A stretch of 64,000 nt of DNA. It comes from Cydia pomonella (Eukaryota > Arthropoda > Insecta > Lepidoptera > Tortricidae). Positions 1-10,800 of the stretch are shown in pieces. The notes under the pieces were generated by a model, which did no database searches, was not told the DNA's origin, and saw only the letters and a list, made by a program, of their open reading frames with translations. Within the stretch, counting starts at the first letter, position 1; each line of letters starts with the position of its first letter. The translations under genes and the position numbers were made by a program. Location: contig NC_084730.1 in assembly GCF_033807575.1 (NCBI RefSeq), positions 1,223,986 to 1,287,985 of the forward strand, written 5' to 3'.

Positions 1-620
1 CAGTATGCAAATACAAAGGGTATTCATTAGAATTTAAATTCTTAGGATAACATTAGAGTAACATAACATCAGTAAAAAAAAAGAGGCAGTAATATAGAGA
101 GTAAGAATCAGTTGGAATCAGATTACAATTAGAAGATAGTAAATAGTTTAAGAAATTGTTGTAATATCATCACTCCGCATGGTTCATAAAATCATTTACA
201 TTATAAAAACAGCGATCAGTGAGCCAATATCTCAGTTTTTTTAGTAAATTCCTTGCCATCGAGTGCTTTTATTTGTACTGGTAATTTATTGTATATTATA
301 ATACTCGCATTGTAAGCGTGGTTTTAGTTAATTTACATACTGTATATTTACACAAATACTACTTGAACTTGTACATAAGGTACGTCATAAAGCGTTGCAC
401 ACACTTTTATGTAAGGTACTGGCAGAATATCAGCGATGTGGCTTGCTGCATCATCATGCTGAGCCAGCGCTAAGTCTCTGCACGACACATGGTTACATCC
501 TTTCATGTTTTTATTTCTTTGTTCATACCGTTACTTTATCTTTTAATTTAAGCTGCATGTTAATGATTAATAAGTATCTCCTTGTAATTACCATGTATGT
601 TAAGGAAATGAATAAAGTGT
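1..620. other. AT-rich stretch without a recognisable gene
   Basis: No long reading frame with protein-like composition is visible on either strand. The open frame from 395 is an accidental reading of AT-rich sequence. The last part (about 540-620) resembles the 3' end of a non-LTR retrotransposon because it runs into a tetranucleotide tail. Confidence 0.5.
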
Positions 621-641
621 TTATCTATCTATCTATCTATA
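621..641 (+). repeat. (ATCT)n microsatellite, likely retroelement tail
   Basis: Five tandem units of ATCT follow an AATAAA-containing sequence (610-615). Short tandem tails of this kind end many insect non-LTR elements, so this probably marks the 3' end of an old plus-strand insertion. Confidence 0.6.
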
Positions 642-949
642 ATCTTGAAATGAGGGTTTCAACCTACCGACTGGAATTGTTTTCATGGTGGTATCAGATG
701 GGTATATTTTAGGGTCCCCATGGTCACCTTTTAGAGCGTCTGCCAAGCACTTCCGACAAAAAAATGTCAGATTTCTCTTTTCTATGTCTAGCAGTAAACT
801 AACTGCTGCCATAACTATTATTGCGGTATCAGATGGGTAAAATCAACCCCCCTTTTTCGCAGCGGAAGTGGCCATCTTTTTTGTACTTTCGGCATAGAGA
901 AATAAGAAGTAATAGAGTGCTCACACCACACATCAGTTTACTCTGGTAT

Positions 950-1353
950 ATATTATCGGAAAATACCGCTAATATGGTAATATTAGCGGAAAATCGTTAA
1001 GCATTAGACTTTTTGTTTGCCGCGATATCTATTGACGAGTAGCAGTACTGAGAGTTACGCTACGTGACGCTAGATGTAGACTACGAAAATAATAGTATTT
1101 TTGGTAACAAAACCGTTGTATGGAGTGAGCACTCTTGGTCTTCTTAATTCTCTTTGCTTGGACGCTTATCTCAACGGCTGGCCGGAGATTACTCAAAACC
1201 GAGACGGATAGAGATTGAGGGCTTGATAGTAATATTTTTTTCTGAGAGTTCCGCTACTCGATGCTAGATGTCGACTACGAAAATAATAGTATTTTCGGTA
1301 ACAAAACCGTTGTATGGAGTGAGCACTCTTGGTCTTCTTAATTCTCTTTGTCT
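950..1353. repeat. Two right halves of palindromic MITE family B
   Basis: The segments 950-1158 and 1241-1353 share nearly the same right arm, ending in a block that reads GCACTCTTGGTCTTCTTAAT and then TCTCTTTG. The same arm closes the complete copy at 34248-34568 and, inverted, opens the copy at 20537. The pair suggests a local duplication or two insertions into one spot. No transposase is present. Confidence 0.7.
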
Positions 1354-1796
1354 GTAGAGAACATACGGACATACGAAAACAAAATGCCCGAAACGGGAAC
1401 CTTCGCTAACGCTTCGGTAAATACTTATAAAATGTATAATTGCATAGAAACAGAATAAATTTAAGACTTAAGTGCTTATATTAACATAGATAAAGTCATA
1501 GACCATTGGAAGTGACATTCCAACGCTACTGAGTTGAGTTATGAATCACACATCATTTTCCTTATTAGTATTGTGCTATTAGATCTTTTTTATGTGCGGT
1601 TAGACGTCTGGGCGACAAACCGCAGACAGGTATACAGATTTTTGATATTGATGCATGCAAAAATTAGCCAGGGTTTTTTTTATACGAATGTGTGAAGTGT
1701 GTTACACTCAAATATTACGAAGAGAATCTGACTGCTTGAACTTGATGGCGAAGTAGACTACCTTTTTTCCCGATAACTACTTTTTACTTTTTGACG

Positions 1797-1955
1797 ACTT
1801 GTCTGGCCTAGTGGGTAGTGACCCTGCTTATGAAGCCGATGGTTCTGGGTTCAAATCCTGGTAAAGGCATCTATTTGTGTGATGAGCATGTATATTTGTT
1901 CCTGAGTCGATAGATGTTTTCTATGTATTTAAATATTTATATATTATAGGGAGCG
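1797..1955 (+). mobile_element. tRNA-derived SINE, family A, 3'-truncated
   Basis: It begins with a tRNA-like head: an A-box like sequence (GGCCTAGTGGGTAGTGACC) and a B-box like sequence (GGGTTCAAATCC). The family body follows, up to TTTCTATGTATTTAAATATT. The full family carries a further 3' part that is missing here. Other copies lie near 12.0, 14.4, 22.6, 38.8, 40.8, 50.95, 55.2 and 60.9 kb. Confidence 0.85.
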
Positions 1956-2155
1956 TGCATGAACTATAGGAGGCAGCACAGGAGCCGTCAGATTTTTGGC
2001 GCGAGGCGTAAATGTGATGTTTATTGTTCCGATGTATCCCGCAAGATGGCAGAACCTACTATGCATAAGAAAACACGTGACGTGTAAATGCACATGTTTA
2101 TGGTTCCGATGCAGGCCACAAGATGGCAGACCCTCCAACGCGCACGGTCCCTATA
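1949..2155 (+). repeat. Interspersed repeat, ~205 bp
   Basis: The segment from GGGAGCGTGCATGAACT to CGCACGGTCCCTA is repeated almost in full at 55618-55824 in the same orientation. It contains two imperfect internal units ending in ACAAGATGGCAGA. The minus-strand open frames in both copies come from the repeat itself and are not a gene family. The ends (GGGAGCGTG and CGGTCCCT) are only weakly inverted. Confidence 0.75.
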
Positions 2156-2543
2156 TATGACATTGTCTAAGTTCCCACAACACAATTGAGCTTATTTATT
2201 TACTTACGTGGTCATAGCCATCGCCTCCTAGCGGATGGAACCTTTCACACGTTAGCACACCAGTCCGCGTAGCCAACGTGCCAATCGTTAACGCTCCGTC
2301 GCATTGCTTAGTCATCTCTATCACTCTTCCATATTAGTGCGACAGTGACAGTTGTTTCGTTCGCTACGCGGGCAGTACTCTCCAATTCCAATCGTCTGCT
2401 TCCAGACACTTCTCAACAATTTTTATTTTTTGCACCTGACTGAGGCTTGTTTGCCAACAAAAAACAAAAAAAAATTTACGTTTTTGTCAATCAACATAGG
2501 TAGGTTATAAATTATTGTCATATTTATCGTATAGTTTTATTAC
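2156..2543. other. No gene; decayed repeat fragment at 2258-2385
   Basis: The sequence near 2258-2385 (CGTAGCCAACGTGCCAATCG and following) recurs in altered form at about 7480-7560, so it is probably an old MITE arm. The remainder is AT-rich with no coding signal. Confidence 0.5.
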
Positions 2544-3070
2544 CAGACATAGGAATCCGCGGGGCAAAATTGTTTGACAAGTAGGGAGTTCCTGTATCGA
2601 TAAGCTCAACTATCGATACTAGTTCTATATACTAGTGATCACTCATTAAGAGTACATTTTTTTTAAATAATAACTCAATATACGAGATTGCGAAGGCACT
2701 AAAATATTACCGTACACAATCATTTAGCCACCTGAAACGGATTTATCAGCCAAGACGGAGACGCTTAACGTCTGAAAATATAGAACAAATTCTGGTCGTT
2801 TACTTTAACAGTAGTAAATGTGACATTCACGAAGAAAAAAATTGGGATGAGTAAAATTATAAAATTGTCTTGTCTTGTCTTGTCTTAAAAACGAAAAAGA
2901 GTATATTGAGTTATTATTTCATTATATTTTTTACTCTTAATAAAAACATATTTTTACAAGCAAACCCTTGAGTGATCACTAGTATATAGAACTAGCATCG
3001 ATAGTTGAGTTTATCGATACAGGAACTCCCTACTTGTCAAACAATTTTGCCCCACGGAATCCTATGTCTG
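2544..3070. mobile_element. MITE with ~105-bp terminal inverted repeats
   Basis: The arms start CAGACATAGGA at 2544 and end as its complement at 3070. They match over about 105 bp with a handful of differences. A 6-bp direct duplication, TATTAC, flanks the element (2538-2543 and 3071-3076). The interior has a second inverted pair around ATAACTCAATATAC and a short (TTGTC)n run near 2868-2886. No complete transposase frame is present, so it is non-autonomous. The superfamily is not assigned. Confidence 0.88.
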
Positions 3071-3168
3071 TATTACCTGTTGCTTTATTATTACATAATT
3101 TTACAGCATATTGGCGCCCCTTAGCTGTAATGCTGTAAAATTGAATCCCAATAAATATCTATGATAAT

Positions 3169-3515
3169 TTGAAATAGAGATTGTTAAAGTAAACATTGTA
3201 CCCACAGTAAATTTACTGCCATCTTTCGACACATAATTAAAACTTTTAGAACGCCATTTGACTTTAATCCTTATTCTTTCACTGACATGTGTTAAATTTG
3301 TTAAATATCATAAAGTGGCGCCATCTAATAGATCGAAGGCCAAAGGTATGGCGGCATAGTTTCGAGCGATGGCGCCACAACTTTTAGCGGTAAGATGGCG
3401 CCACTTTTTGATATTTAACAAATTTAACACATACGAGTATCAGTGAAAAAATAAGGATCATAGTCAAATGGCGTTCTAAAAGTTTTAATAATGTGTCGAA
3501 AGATAGCAATAACCT
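3169..3515. mobile_element. Palindromic MITE, family A, damaged
   Basis: Both arms carry family A blocks: ACAGTAAATTTACTGCCATC on the left and AAATGGCGTTCTAAAAGTTT on the right, meeting at a GGCGCCA-rich centre. The right terminal arm is interrupted after 3508. Better preserved relatives are at 13259-13434, 16197-16482 and 17796-18135. Confidence 0.75.
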
Positions 3516-4150
3516 CCTAAGACCCTGAGTACAATTTTTTGTACATATTCCAAAATCTATTTTGAACTTTTATTATGTAACTAAGGGTTCCAAATTCAAA
3601 AACAAAACAATTGCTTCTGGGTCTCAGGAGGTATTTACTGTGGCTACCAAATTTTCTTTGAGAATCCACTTCTATTTCAAATTCTCTTTGGGTATAGGTA
3701 CATTGTATATATGACAACAACAGACATGTTAGGTATTATTAGTGATTGCGTGTTTAACACTAATTAGTCATACTATTAATTATTCATAATTACGTATGAA
3801 ATACCGGGTTTTAGCAGAAGACATTAATTGAAGTGTTATTATTATGGAAAACAGTATTAATTGCCTAGTTTTGATTAATAATGTTATTTAAAGTATTCAA
3901 GGTAAGTAATTTAATAGGAATGGTACTAAATTCTTCCTATTTCATATATATTTGAGCGAGCTTTCTTTCGTACGTCCGAATGTCTCCTCTCTCCTCTGGA
4001 GGTCGCATTTCTCGACCGATTCTCGTGAAATTTCGTAAACAGGTTCGATAGTTAGAATTTTTCTATAGTTTCGTTTTATGGAAAATGTTAGAAAAATGTG
4101 GTAATTGGCATAAAGTAGTTAAGTACCAGGTCTATGGAACTTAACTAGAC
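3516..4150. other. No gene recognised
   Basis: AT-rich sequence with a short pair of inverted blocks around CCTGAGTACAATTTT and no protein-like frame. The small minus-strand frame here reads low-complexity codons. Confidence 0.4.
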
Positions 4151-4153
4151 TTA

Positions 4154-4346
4154 AATCGGCCGGGATATAAACCGTGATTACCTTTTATATTGTTTTTCAG
4201 CTCCCGATATTTCGACGCTGTTACATGCATCTTGTTCACGGGTAACTGGAGATAGCGGGTAGGTGTCAAAGTTGTGTAGACCACGCTCGGTCTGGTCTAC
4301 CCTCATTCGTGCGCGTAGGTAATCACGGTTTATATCCCGGTCGATT
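4154..4346. mobile_element. Short inverted-repeat element, family C
   Basis: It starts TAAATCGGCCGGGATATAAA and ends with a nearly perfect complement, GATATTTCGACG-type sequence lying inside the left arm. The same ends bound the longer element at 8310-9007, which also contains LINE-derived coding sequence. It looks like a compact non-autonomous element. Confidence 0.75.
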
Positions 4347-4444
4347 TAGGTCTATTGAAACTAACCTAACTAACAAAACTGCTAACTTTAGACCGTTGTA
4401 AGTTCGCTGTGATAATGAATCAACGAAGTATTTTTATTATTCCA

Positions 4445-4835
4445 TGTTTTAAGCTTATGAAGCTTGCCCCGGTGAACGTTCCAAAGAGGATTATCGTACG
4501 CAAAAGTACGATAATTTTAGCCCTTGGACGATGCCACCCAAAATGTCTAGATAATGAAGCAAAATATGACACTTTCCTTCAGAAATAGGCTACTAAATTA
4601 GCACCTTTTGGGAGATCCGCTCCTTGGTTTACGTCAAAAATGTCGAAATTTTGCGGGAAACCGGATAATTGCGTTTTCATTGATTATACAATGAACATGT
4701 AAGCTTATTTTGTAAGAAATTTTGGGAGTTATGCCTTTTTAATAGGCTTACGATATTTTTTTAATGGATACGATAATTTTGACACCCAAATACGATCATT
4801 CTCTTCCACTCACCTGGCAACACTGCCGGGGATAG
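4445..4835. repeat. Inverted-repeat element rich in CGTACGATAAT
   Basis: The segment shares several blocks with 27915-28385 in the opposite orientation, including the end block with CACCTGGCAACACTG and the TTATCGTAC motifs. Both copies carry ATTATCGTACG-type motifs at both ends. No transposase is visible. Confidence 0.65.
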
Positions 4836-5160
4836 TCTTACCATGGTCTTACCCCATATTACCTTGTTTTTATTTTATTTTTAATAAATAGAACGAAACA
4901 AATGCCACTCTAATCCATAAATACATATTTTTATTACCACAAATAAACTTTTCGTAACAAAGTAGTTCAATTTCTCAATCTAATTTAATTATCATATCAT
5001 TCAATGCCATTGCTCAATATAACTACTGATTTTGAACTTTACTGTCATAATATTAGAGTTCTCAGTTTGGTTGAACTATAAAACTACTACCGATTAGATT
5101 TAAATGGCAATAAACTATTATAGAAACAATAAAACGCTTAAACGGTGCTTCATAATAACT
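4836..5160. other. No gene recognised
   Basis: AT-rich sequence with no coding signal and no repeat that I could match elsewhere in the window. Confidence 0.35.
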
Positions 5161-5277
5161 AGAGATGGGAATATGGGGTTTGCCGAATACGATTTATTCG
5201 GCCGAATTTTCGGTTCAAGTTTCATTGAACCGAATATTTGGCCAAATTATTCAGTTAATCTGTATACATTTTTGTAA

Positions 5278-5930
5278 TACTACGTCGGTGGCAAACAAAC
5301 ATACGGCCCGCCTGGTGGTAAGCAGTCTCCGTAGCCTATGTACGCCTGCATCCCCAGATGAGTTACATGCTCGTTGCCGACCCTAAGGCCCTCAACACAC
5401 ACAACTCAAATACACGCGTAAAAAACAAAACTTCTGACATAATGAAACAATTAAAAAAAAATTCATCTTACGAGAAAGTAGGATCGTAGATACATTCGCC
5501 GAAGACATCTGACGCCAGCGACTACATCATGATTTCAACTAATGAGATTGTAATTATAAAACGATTACGCGACACCTACGCGACGCTTGGTGCCCAGAAC
5601 GTGCCAGAACTCTACGCGTCTTGTACTTCTAATGTTTTTACGATACGCTTACGCTGTTTGTGTGCTGAGGGCCTAACTCTCTCCTCCCCTCCGCACACTC
5701 GTTGAGCTCTGGCAATCTTACTCACCGGCAGGAACACAACACCATGAGTAGGGTCTAGTGTTATTTGGCTGCGGTTTTCTGTAAGGTTTGGGCTCTGCAG
5801 TTGACCTGGAATGACATTCGCTGTGCTGTGCCCTGCACAAAGCGAGATAACATTCACAGTGCCCATACCTCTCTTTCGGACGTAGTTTAAGGACGTACCC
5901 GGGTCCATTTAAGGACGTACCTGGGTCCAA
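5278..5930 (+). repeat. Family E repeat (CTACGTCGGTGGCAAAC), interrupted
   Basis: It opens with CTACGTCGGTGGCAAACAAA and later has TAGGGTCTAGTGTTATTTGG and GGACGTACCCGGGTCC. These blocks occur in the same order at 50209-50560 and 59855-60170. About 240 bp near 5395-5635 do not match the other copies and are probably an insertion. Open frames on the minus strand here belong to the repeat. Confidence 0.7.
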
Positions 5931-6149
5931 TTTTCAACACTCCAAAATATAAAAAAAACATCGTATGTATTCAACATGTCTCACCATGTGCTTTAATGAC
6001 AACCGGAATACATAACCTGGTGGAAAAGAGAACTTGAAAAGCACATCATATTTTACAATGTTACAACAAGTCAGCATAATAAAATATTTGCCGAATATTC
6101 ATTTTTCATTTCATTTTTTATTTCAGTTATCATTTCATTTATTCGTTAT

Positions 6150-6437
6150 TGAATTATAAAATTACTAACTTTTCTGTTTTTCAAAAATATTTTGATAAAA
6201 TTATGAATAATACCTTGATACCTAATTCGATTTACTGAGTTCCTTGAAAACAAAATTGCCAAAAATGTGATGTGATGAACCTAGAAATTCGTGTGATGTA
6301 ATTAATGGATGACCCCTTATCATGGTCTGTCTAGAGTCAGACCATAAGTTGGCAGCGATTTTGACAGCCCAGACAGTAACAGTTTTGAAAGATTCACGGT
6401 TAGTTTCACTTACACTTAAATCGACCGGGATATAAAT
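6150..6437 (-). repeat. Left arm of a ~285-bp inverted repeat
   Basis: This segment is the reverse complement of about 8985-9275. Shared blocks include GATGACCCCTTATCATGG and CTTGATACCTAATTCGATTT. The two arms enclose about 2.5 kb that contains a MITE and two LINE fragments. Confidence 0.7.
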
Positions 6438-6729
6438 CACCTTATGCATATAATTCGATTGAATACGAACATTGGAAAAATTGCCAAATACTTTATAACT
6501 AACGAACAGTCGGCCCATCTCTAATAAAATAATATCCAATATGGCGCACGCCTAAAAAATAAGTGCGGCTTATCTAACATCGCCTAAAACGGCTAGAAGA
6601 TCTAATTTGTATGCACAGTTTAGTTTTTTAAGGAATTGAGTGTTTTATTTATTGGATGACATTTTTAATTGTATCGTATTTAATTGACTTGAATGTAAAA
6701 CAAAATAATTTATTTAGAGGTTTTTATAA

Positions 6730-6924
6730 CTGTACCCCTAGTGTAAATATTTTCGACAGCGAAACGTGACGTACGCGTTTGCGTTAAGTGTCATTTTGTA
6801 TGAGATTTTTGACTTTCCAAAACGTCCCGCTTGGCGCGCTGTTCAAAAACCCATACAAAATGAGACTTAACGCAAACGCGTACGTCGCGTTTCGCTATCG
6901 ACTAAATTTACACTAGGGGTACAG
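6730..6924. mobile_element. 195-bp palindromic MITE, copy 1
   Basis: The ends are CTGTACCCCTAGTGTAAAT and its complement. Long arms contain GTACGCGTTTGCGTTAAG and its complement. A second copy of the same length (51976-52170) lies in the opposite orientation and is almost identical, which suggests recent spread. Confidence 0.85.
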
Positions 6925-7620
6925 ATCAGCAGCATAGGTTCCCCTGTTTATAGTTTTGTTCTATGTGTATGGCTTAAAGGCATGTAAACCATAAAAAGGC
7001 TTCTTCTTTTAAAACATGGCCTCCATCAAATCTATGATTCAAGTCGTTTTTCGGTAGTTACTTTTAAACGTGCTCGTAGAACATGACGTTGTTCGGTAGT
7101 TGCTTTTAGTAAAGAGATAGCTGGACTTTACTAAAAGCCAAGATGGATTGCCGGGTGTTGATTAAAACATGGTTAAACGCGTTTCAAGATTAGTTTTTCA
7201 TTAGCTGCACACTTCTAAATTAGTTCAATGCATAATAAGTCATCAATACGTATTACACTTTAAACAACATTAATGAGCAAAAATATTCTCGAGACGTCTT
7301 CGCCATGTTGAATCTAAACGACAGCCCCCCATAAGAATCCAAAAAAATAAACAATGATTTACACTAAGGATTGACACTGACGGATAAAACTATTTTTTTT
7401 TTTAGTTTATGCGACGTAGAAACCAACAAATAAAAGACACCTTATTTACAGTGGATTTACATATCGGAATATCCAGGGTGCGTAGCCAAGATGCCAAACG
7501 TTTACGCTCCGTAGCGAACGAAAGGCAACTGTCTAATGTGGAAGAGAGATAGAACCATACCCAGCTATGTAAGTTGACAGCGATTTTGATAACCCAGCCT
7601 GTGCAAGTGTTATGTAAACG
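6925..7620. other. No gene; weak MITE debris
   Basis: Nothing protein-like is open here. The part at 7480-7560 resembles 2258-2385. The rest is unassigned AT-rich sequence. Confidence 0.4.
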
Positions 7621-7621
7621 T

Positions 7622-8277
7622 CATAATTTAAATTTAAATTTCAATTTATTCATTCATAACACAAGTTACATGTCAATTAACATTAATTATTTACATCTTA
7701 TGTCTATTTTTATATATCAACAACAATAAATAATAATAATAATAAGTATCCCATTTTAATAATCACGTAAATTATTCTGATTAATATACCTATTCCTCTA
7801 CTGAGTAAAATGCCTTTTCTACTAAATATAGCTTAAGCTTACTTATAAATATATTATCTGATAATTCAGCTGACTTCAAATTATTTGGCAAACGATTATA
7901 GATTCTAGGACCTATGTACCACACACATTGTTCAGACTTTTTAGTCTGTGCATGTTGGGGAGGAGAATATTTCCATTTCGGCAGTTAGGACCACGCATTC
8001 TAAATTCATTTAGATGTTTACGAACTACTTTTGCCACTTGAAATATGTACAGACCTGGAACAGTCATGATCCTTAACGTCCGAAATAGGTTGCGGGCGGG
8101 TGTGTCCCAGGGCACCCCAGCCATGATCCTAATTACCCTTTTTTGCATAATAAACACCCTTTGTCTCTCCGCTGCTTGTCCCCACATATCAATTCCATAC
8201 GTTACAATTGACTGAAAGTAAGCATAGTATGCATTTCTGACACATTGCTCGTCAAGCATTTTTATAGATAATGTCAT
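7622..8277 (-). pseudogene. Non-LTR retrotransposon fragment, reverse transcriptase C-terminal end
   Basis: The minus-strand frame (8277-7912) reads motifs typical of the region after the RT domain in CR1/Jockey-like elements: VTYGIDMWG, QKRVIRIMAG and PARNLFRTLRIMTVP. A short frame break near 7912 leads into RIYNRLPNN and FISKLKLYLVEKAFYS, the usual last part of these proteins, followed by an AT-rich 3' end near 7622. The catalytic RT motifs are missing because the copy is 5'-truncated at about 8277. It is not a host gene. Confidence 0.85.
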
Positions 8278-8309
8278 AGAAGAACTTGCACTGTCTAGGC
8301 TACACTACT

Positions 8310-9007
8310 AAATCGACCGGGATATAAACCGTGATTACCTTTTATATTGTTTTGGAGCTCCCGATATTTCGACGCAGTTACATGCATCTTGTTCACGGGT
8401 AACTGGAGATATCAGAACCAAACACGCGTAGTGACACTGTGAGTGTGGTGTGCTTAAATAGACTAACAAGTGACGAATGCTCGACTTCAAAGTCTGGAGC
8501 ATCGTCGCAAGGTTGCCAGCCTAACGATCTTTTATAGGATACATTTCGGAGAGTGTGCTGAGGAATTGCACAACCTTATTCCTCCGTCCCCATTTCACCA
8601 CCGGATTACCAGACAATTGGCACTTCGGCATCGCTTCATGGTAGGTATTCCACAAATACGCACGAAGCGTTTCGCTTCAACATTCCTTATGCGAACTGCC
8701 AAGGAGTGGAATGCCCTGCCCGAGTCTGTGTTTCCGTATGAGTACAATCTGAATCTCTTCAAGGCTAGAGTAAATAGGTATCTCATAGGTAAAACAAGTG
8801 TGGACGCGACCAGTGGTAACGTTTAAAGCGAACGCAGCTGACGCGCACGAATGAGGGTAGACCGAGCGCGGTCTACACAACTTTGACACCGACCCGCTAT
8901 CTCCAGTTACCCGTGAACAGGATGCGTGCAACTGCGTCGAAATATCGTTAGCTCAATCAAAACAATATAAAAGGTAATCATGGTTTAGGTATATCCCGGT
9001 CGATTTA
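8310..9007. mobile_element. Family C inverted-repeat element enclosing a LINE fragment
   Basis: The ends, AATCGACCGGGATATAAACC and its complement (with one small insertion), match the short element at 4154-4346. Both arms also contain ACGGGTAACTGGAGAT or its complement. The centre is occupied by a LINE-derived reading frame. It may be a MITE that captured, or received, part of a LINE. Confidence 0.7.
8470..8826 (+). pseudogene. LINE-derived C-terminal coding fragment
   Basis: The frame reads SLEHRRKVASLTIFYRIHFG, then AEELHNLIPPSPFHHR, then KRFASTFLMRTAKEWNALPE. I recognise this order from the C-terminal end of non-LTR retrotransposon proteins that are abundant in Lepidoptera. No RT or endonuclease domain is attached. 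It lies entirely between family C inverted repeats. Confidence 0.8.
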
Positions 9008-9275
9008 AGTGTAGTTAAACTAACCGTGAATCATTCAAAACTGTTACTGTCTTGGCTGTCAAAATCGCTGACTCTAGACAGACCATGATAAGGGGTCATC
9101 CATTAATTACATCACTCGAATTTCTAGGTTTTTTGACCCCTCCTTGTCCCACTTAGTCACATTTGGCGAGCCCTGGTGTGACGTCACATTTTTGGCAATT
9201 CTGTTTTCAAGGAAATCGGTAAATCGAATTAGGTATCAAGGTATTTTTCATATTTTATCAAAATATTAAAAAAAA
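8985..9275 (+). repeat. Right arm of the ~285-bp inverted repeat
   Basis: Complement of 6150-6437. The match is interrupted by about 60 bp of extra sequence near 9130-9185 that includes a TTTTGACCCCTCC block. Confidence 0.7.
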
Positions 9276-9995
9276 AGAAATATTAGTAATTTTAAAATTC
9301 AAAACTGATTAGGAAAGAAAATTAAACGAATAACAATGATTATCGTTCCATAAAGTTGTTATTGAACTGTACAGCAAATTTAAAAAACGAAAATGTTTTC
9401 GCTTACTGATGAAGTAAAATTGACGACACAAGTTTGTGACTCCCCCTCCCCCTTGTCACAACATGTCACATTTTCTTGACCCCCTCCCACCCCCTAATCA
9501 TGTGATGACCCCTAAGTTGTGTTATCGTAGGGTGGACGACATTCGGAAAATTGCGGGTCACTTCTAGATGCGATTGGCTCAGGACCGGTACAAGTGGCGT
9601 ACTGGAAGAGAGGCCTATGCTCAGCAGTGGGCGATATGATGATGATGACTCTAGACAGAGATTACCGTAACGTTTGCTACGGAGCGAACGATTGGCATGT
9701 TGGCTATGCATTAAGAACTGAAGTTTACAAGCCAATGTCCTTTTATCTCCCATCTATTGTTAGTAAAAACAGCATCTTGATAAATTGCCTGGACAGTAAT
9801 AATTCAAGATTTTTTGTCAATCTAAGACTTAGATCCTAAGTGGTAATTTATTATATTTTAAATATAAGACTTTATCTGTACAGTGACCTGTTCGAAACTA
9901 TGAATAAAAATTTAATTCAGTTATTATTATTTGGAGTCTTTCGGGTCCATAGAGTACCCATTTAAGGTGCCGTAGATCAGAGAGCGGAGTTTTAG
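9276..9995. other. No gene; LINE 3' tail near 9586-9652
   Basis: The sequence from TACAAGTGGCGTACTGG to GCCTATGCTCAGCAGTGGGC and a short (GATGAT)n run is typical of the last codons and tail of an RTE-like LINE. The rest is AT-rich sequence without coding signal. Confidence 0.5.
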
Positions 9996-9997
9996 AA

Positions 9998-10385
9998 AAG
10001 CGGTCAAGTGCGAGTCGGACTCGCCCATGAAGGGTTCCGTACCATTTATGACGTATTAAAAAAAACTACTTACTAGATCTCGTTCAAACTAATTTTCGGT
10101 GGAAGTTTGCATGGTAATGTATATCATATATTTTTTTTAGATTTTTCATTCTGTTATTTTAGAAGTTACAGGGGGGGGGGGACACATTTTACCACTTTGG
10201 AAGTGTCTCTCGCGCAAACTATTCAGTTTAGAAAAAAAAAACTATTTTTGTGTGAAAATCATAATGCGGTTCACAGAAATACATCTACTTACCAAGTTTC
10301 AACAGTATAGTTCTTATAGTTTCGAAAATAGGTGGCTGTGACATACGGACGGACAAACAGACAGACAGACAGACATGACGATTTA
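9998..10385 (+). mobile_element. Helitron-like repeat (family H), 5' part
   Basis: It starts AAGCGGTCAAGTGCGAGTCG and GGACTCGCCCATGAAGGGTT, the same start as at 23546 and 59284. It stops after a GACAGACAGACAGACATGACG stretch without reaching the terminal hairpin and CTAA seen at 24382. The small frame inside it is not a gene. Confidence 0.75.
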
Positions 10386-10569
10386 GAATGCTTAGATGTA
10401 TTTATAATCATACTTATACAGGATGTAGCTGATAAATAAATTCAGATTCGTCTCGGCTGTTCAGCCGCTCGGAATTAACATGAATATGATGTTGTAGTAT
10501 GACATAACGCTGTTCGAAGTGACATTAGACCAAATGGAGTACTGGTGGTTAGAAAATTGTTAGGATATT

Positions 10570-10700
10570 TATTTAGTCCTTCCTTCTTCCTTGCGTTGTC
10601 CCGACATTTTGCCACGGCTCATGGGAGCCTGGGGTCCGCTTGACAACTAATCCTTAGAATTGACGTAGGCTCTTGTTTTTACGAAAACGACTGCCAGTTC
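10570..10700 (-). mobile_element. SINE family B, 3' portion only
   Basis: The minus strand reads the family B tail, including GGCTCCCATGAGCCGTGGCA and GGGACAACGC. The tRNA-like head is missing. Full copies are at 11690-12025, 20128-20455 and 62218-62545. Confidence 0.75.
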
Positions 10701-10711
10701 GCTAGCTATGG

Positions 10712-10800
10712 ATGAGGTCTCGGTGGCTCAGTTGGCAGAGCGCTGGAGTATCAATCCATAAGCCGTGAGTTCAAGTCTCAAGGCAGTATTTTTCCACTTT
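10712..10800 (+). mobile_element. tRNA-derived SINE, family G, short copy
   Basis: It has an A-box like GTGGCTCAGTTGGCAGAGCG and a B-box like GAGTTCAAGTCTC, followed by a T-rich tail. The acceptor stem does not pair and there is no mature tRNA end, so it is called a SINE and not a tRNA gene. A damaged relative lies at 41326-41412. Confidence 0.65.

Larger units (their letters stand above)
5161..6523. mobile_element. Composite inverted-repeat element with nested SINE-like repeat
   Basis: The left end reads AGAGATGGG and the right end reads CCCATCTCT. Next to them are CCGAATATT-type motifs, as in a known style of insect MITE. Between the ends lie a family E repeat (5278-5930) and the left arm of the large inverted repeat described at 6150-6437. 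The boundaries are inferred from the 9-bp ends, so confidence is moderate. Confidence 0.5.

Noticed and set aside
1944..2138. Protein pair with the 55388-55807 frame (both starting MEGLPSCGL)
   Set aside because: The similarity is explained by a 205-bp interspersed repeat. The frames end outside it at random points.
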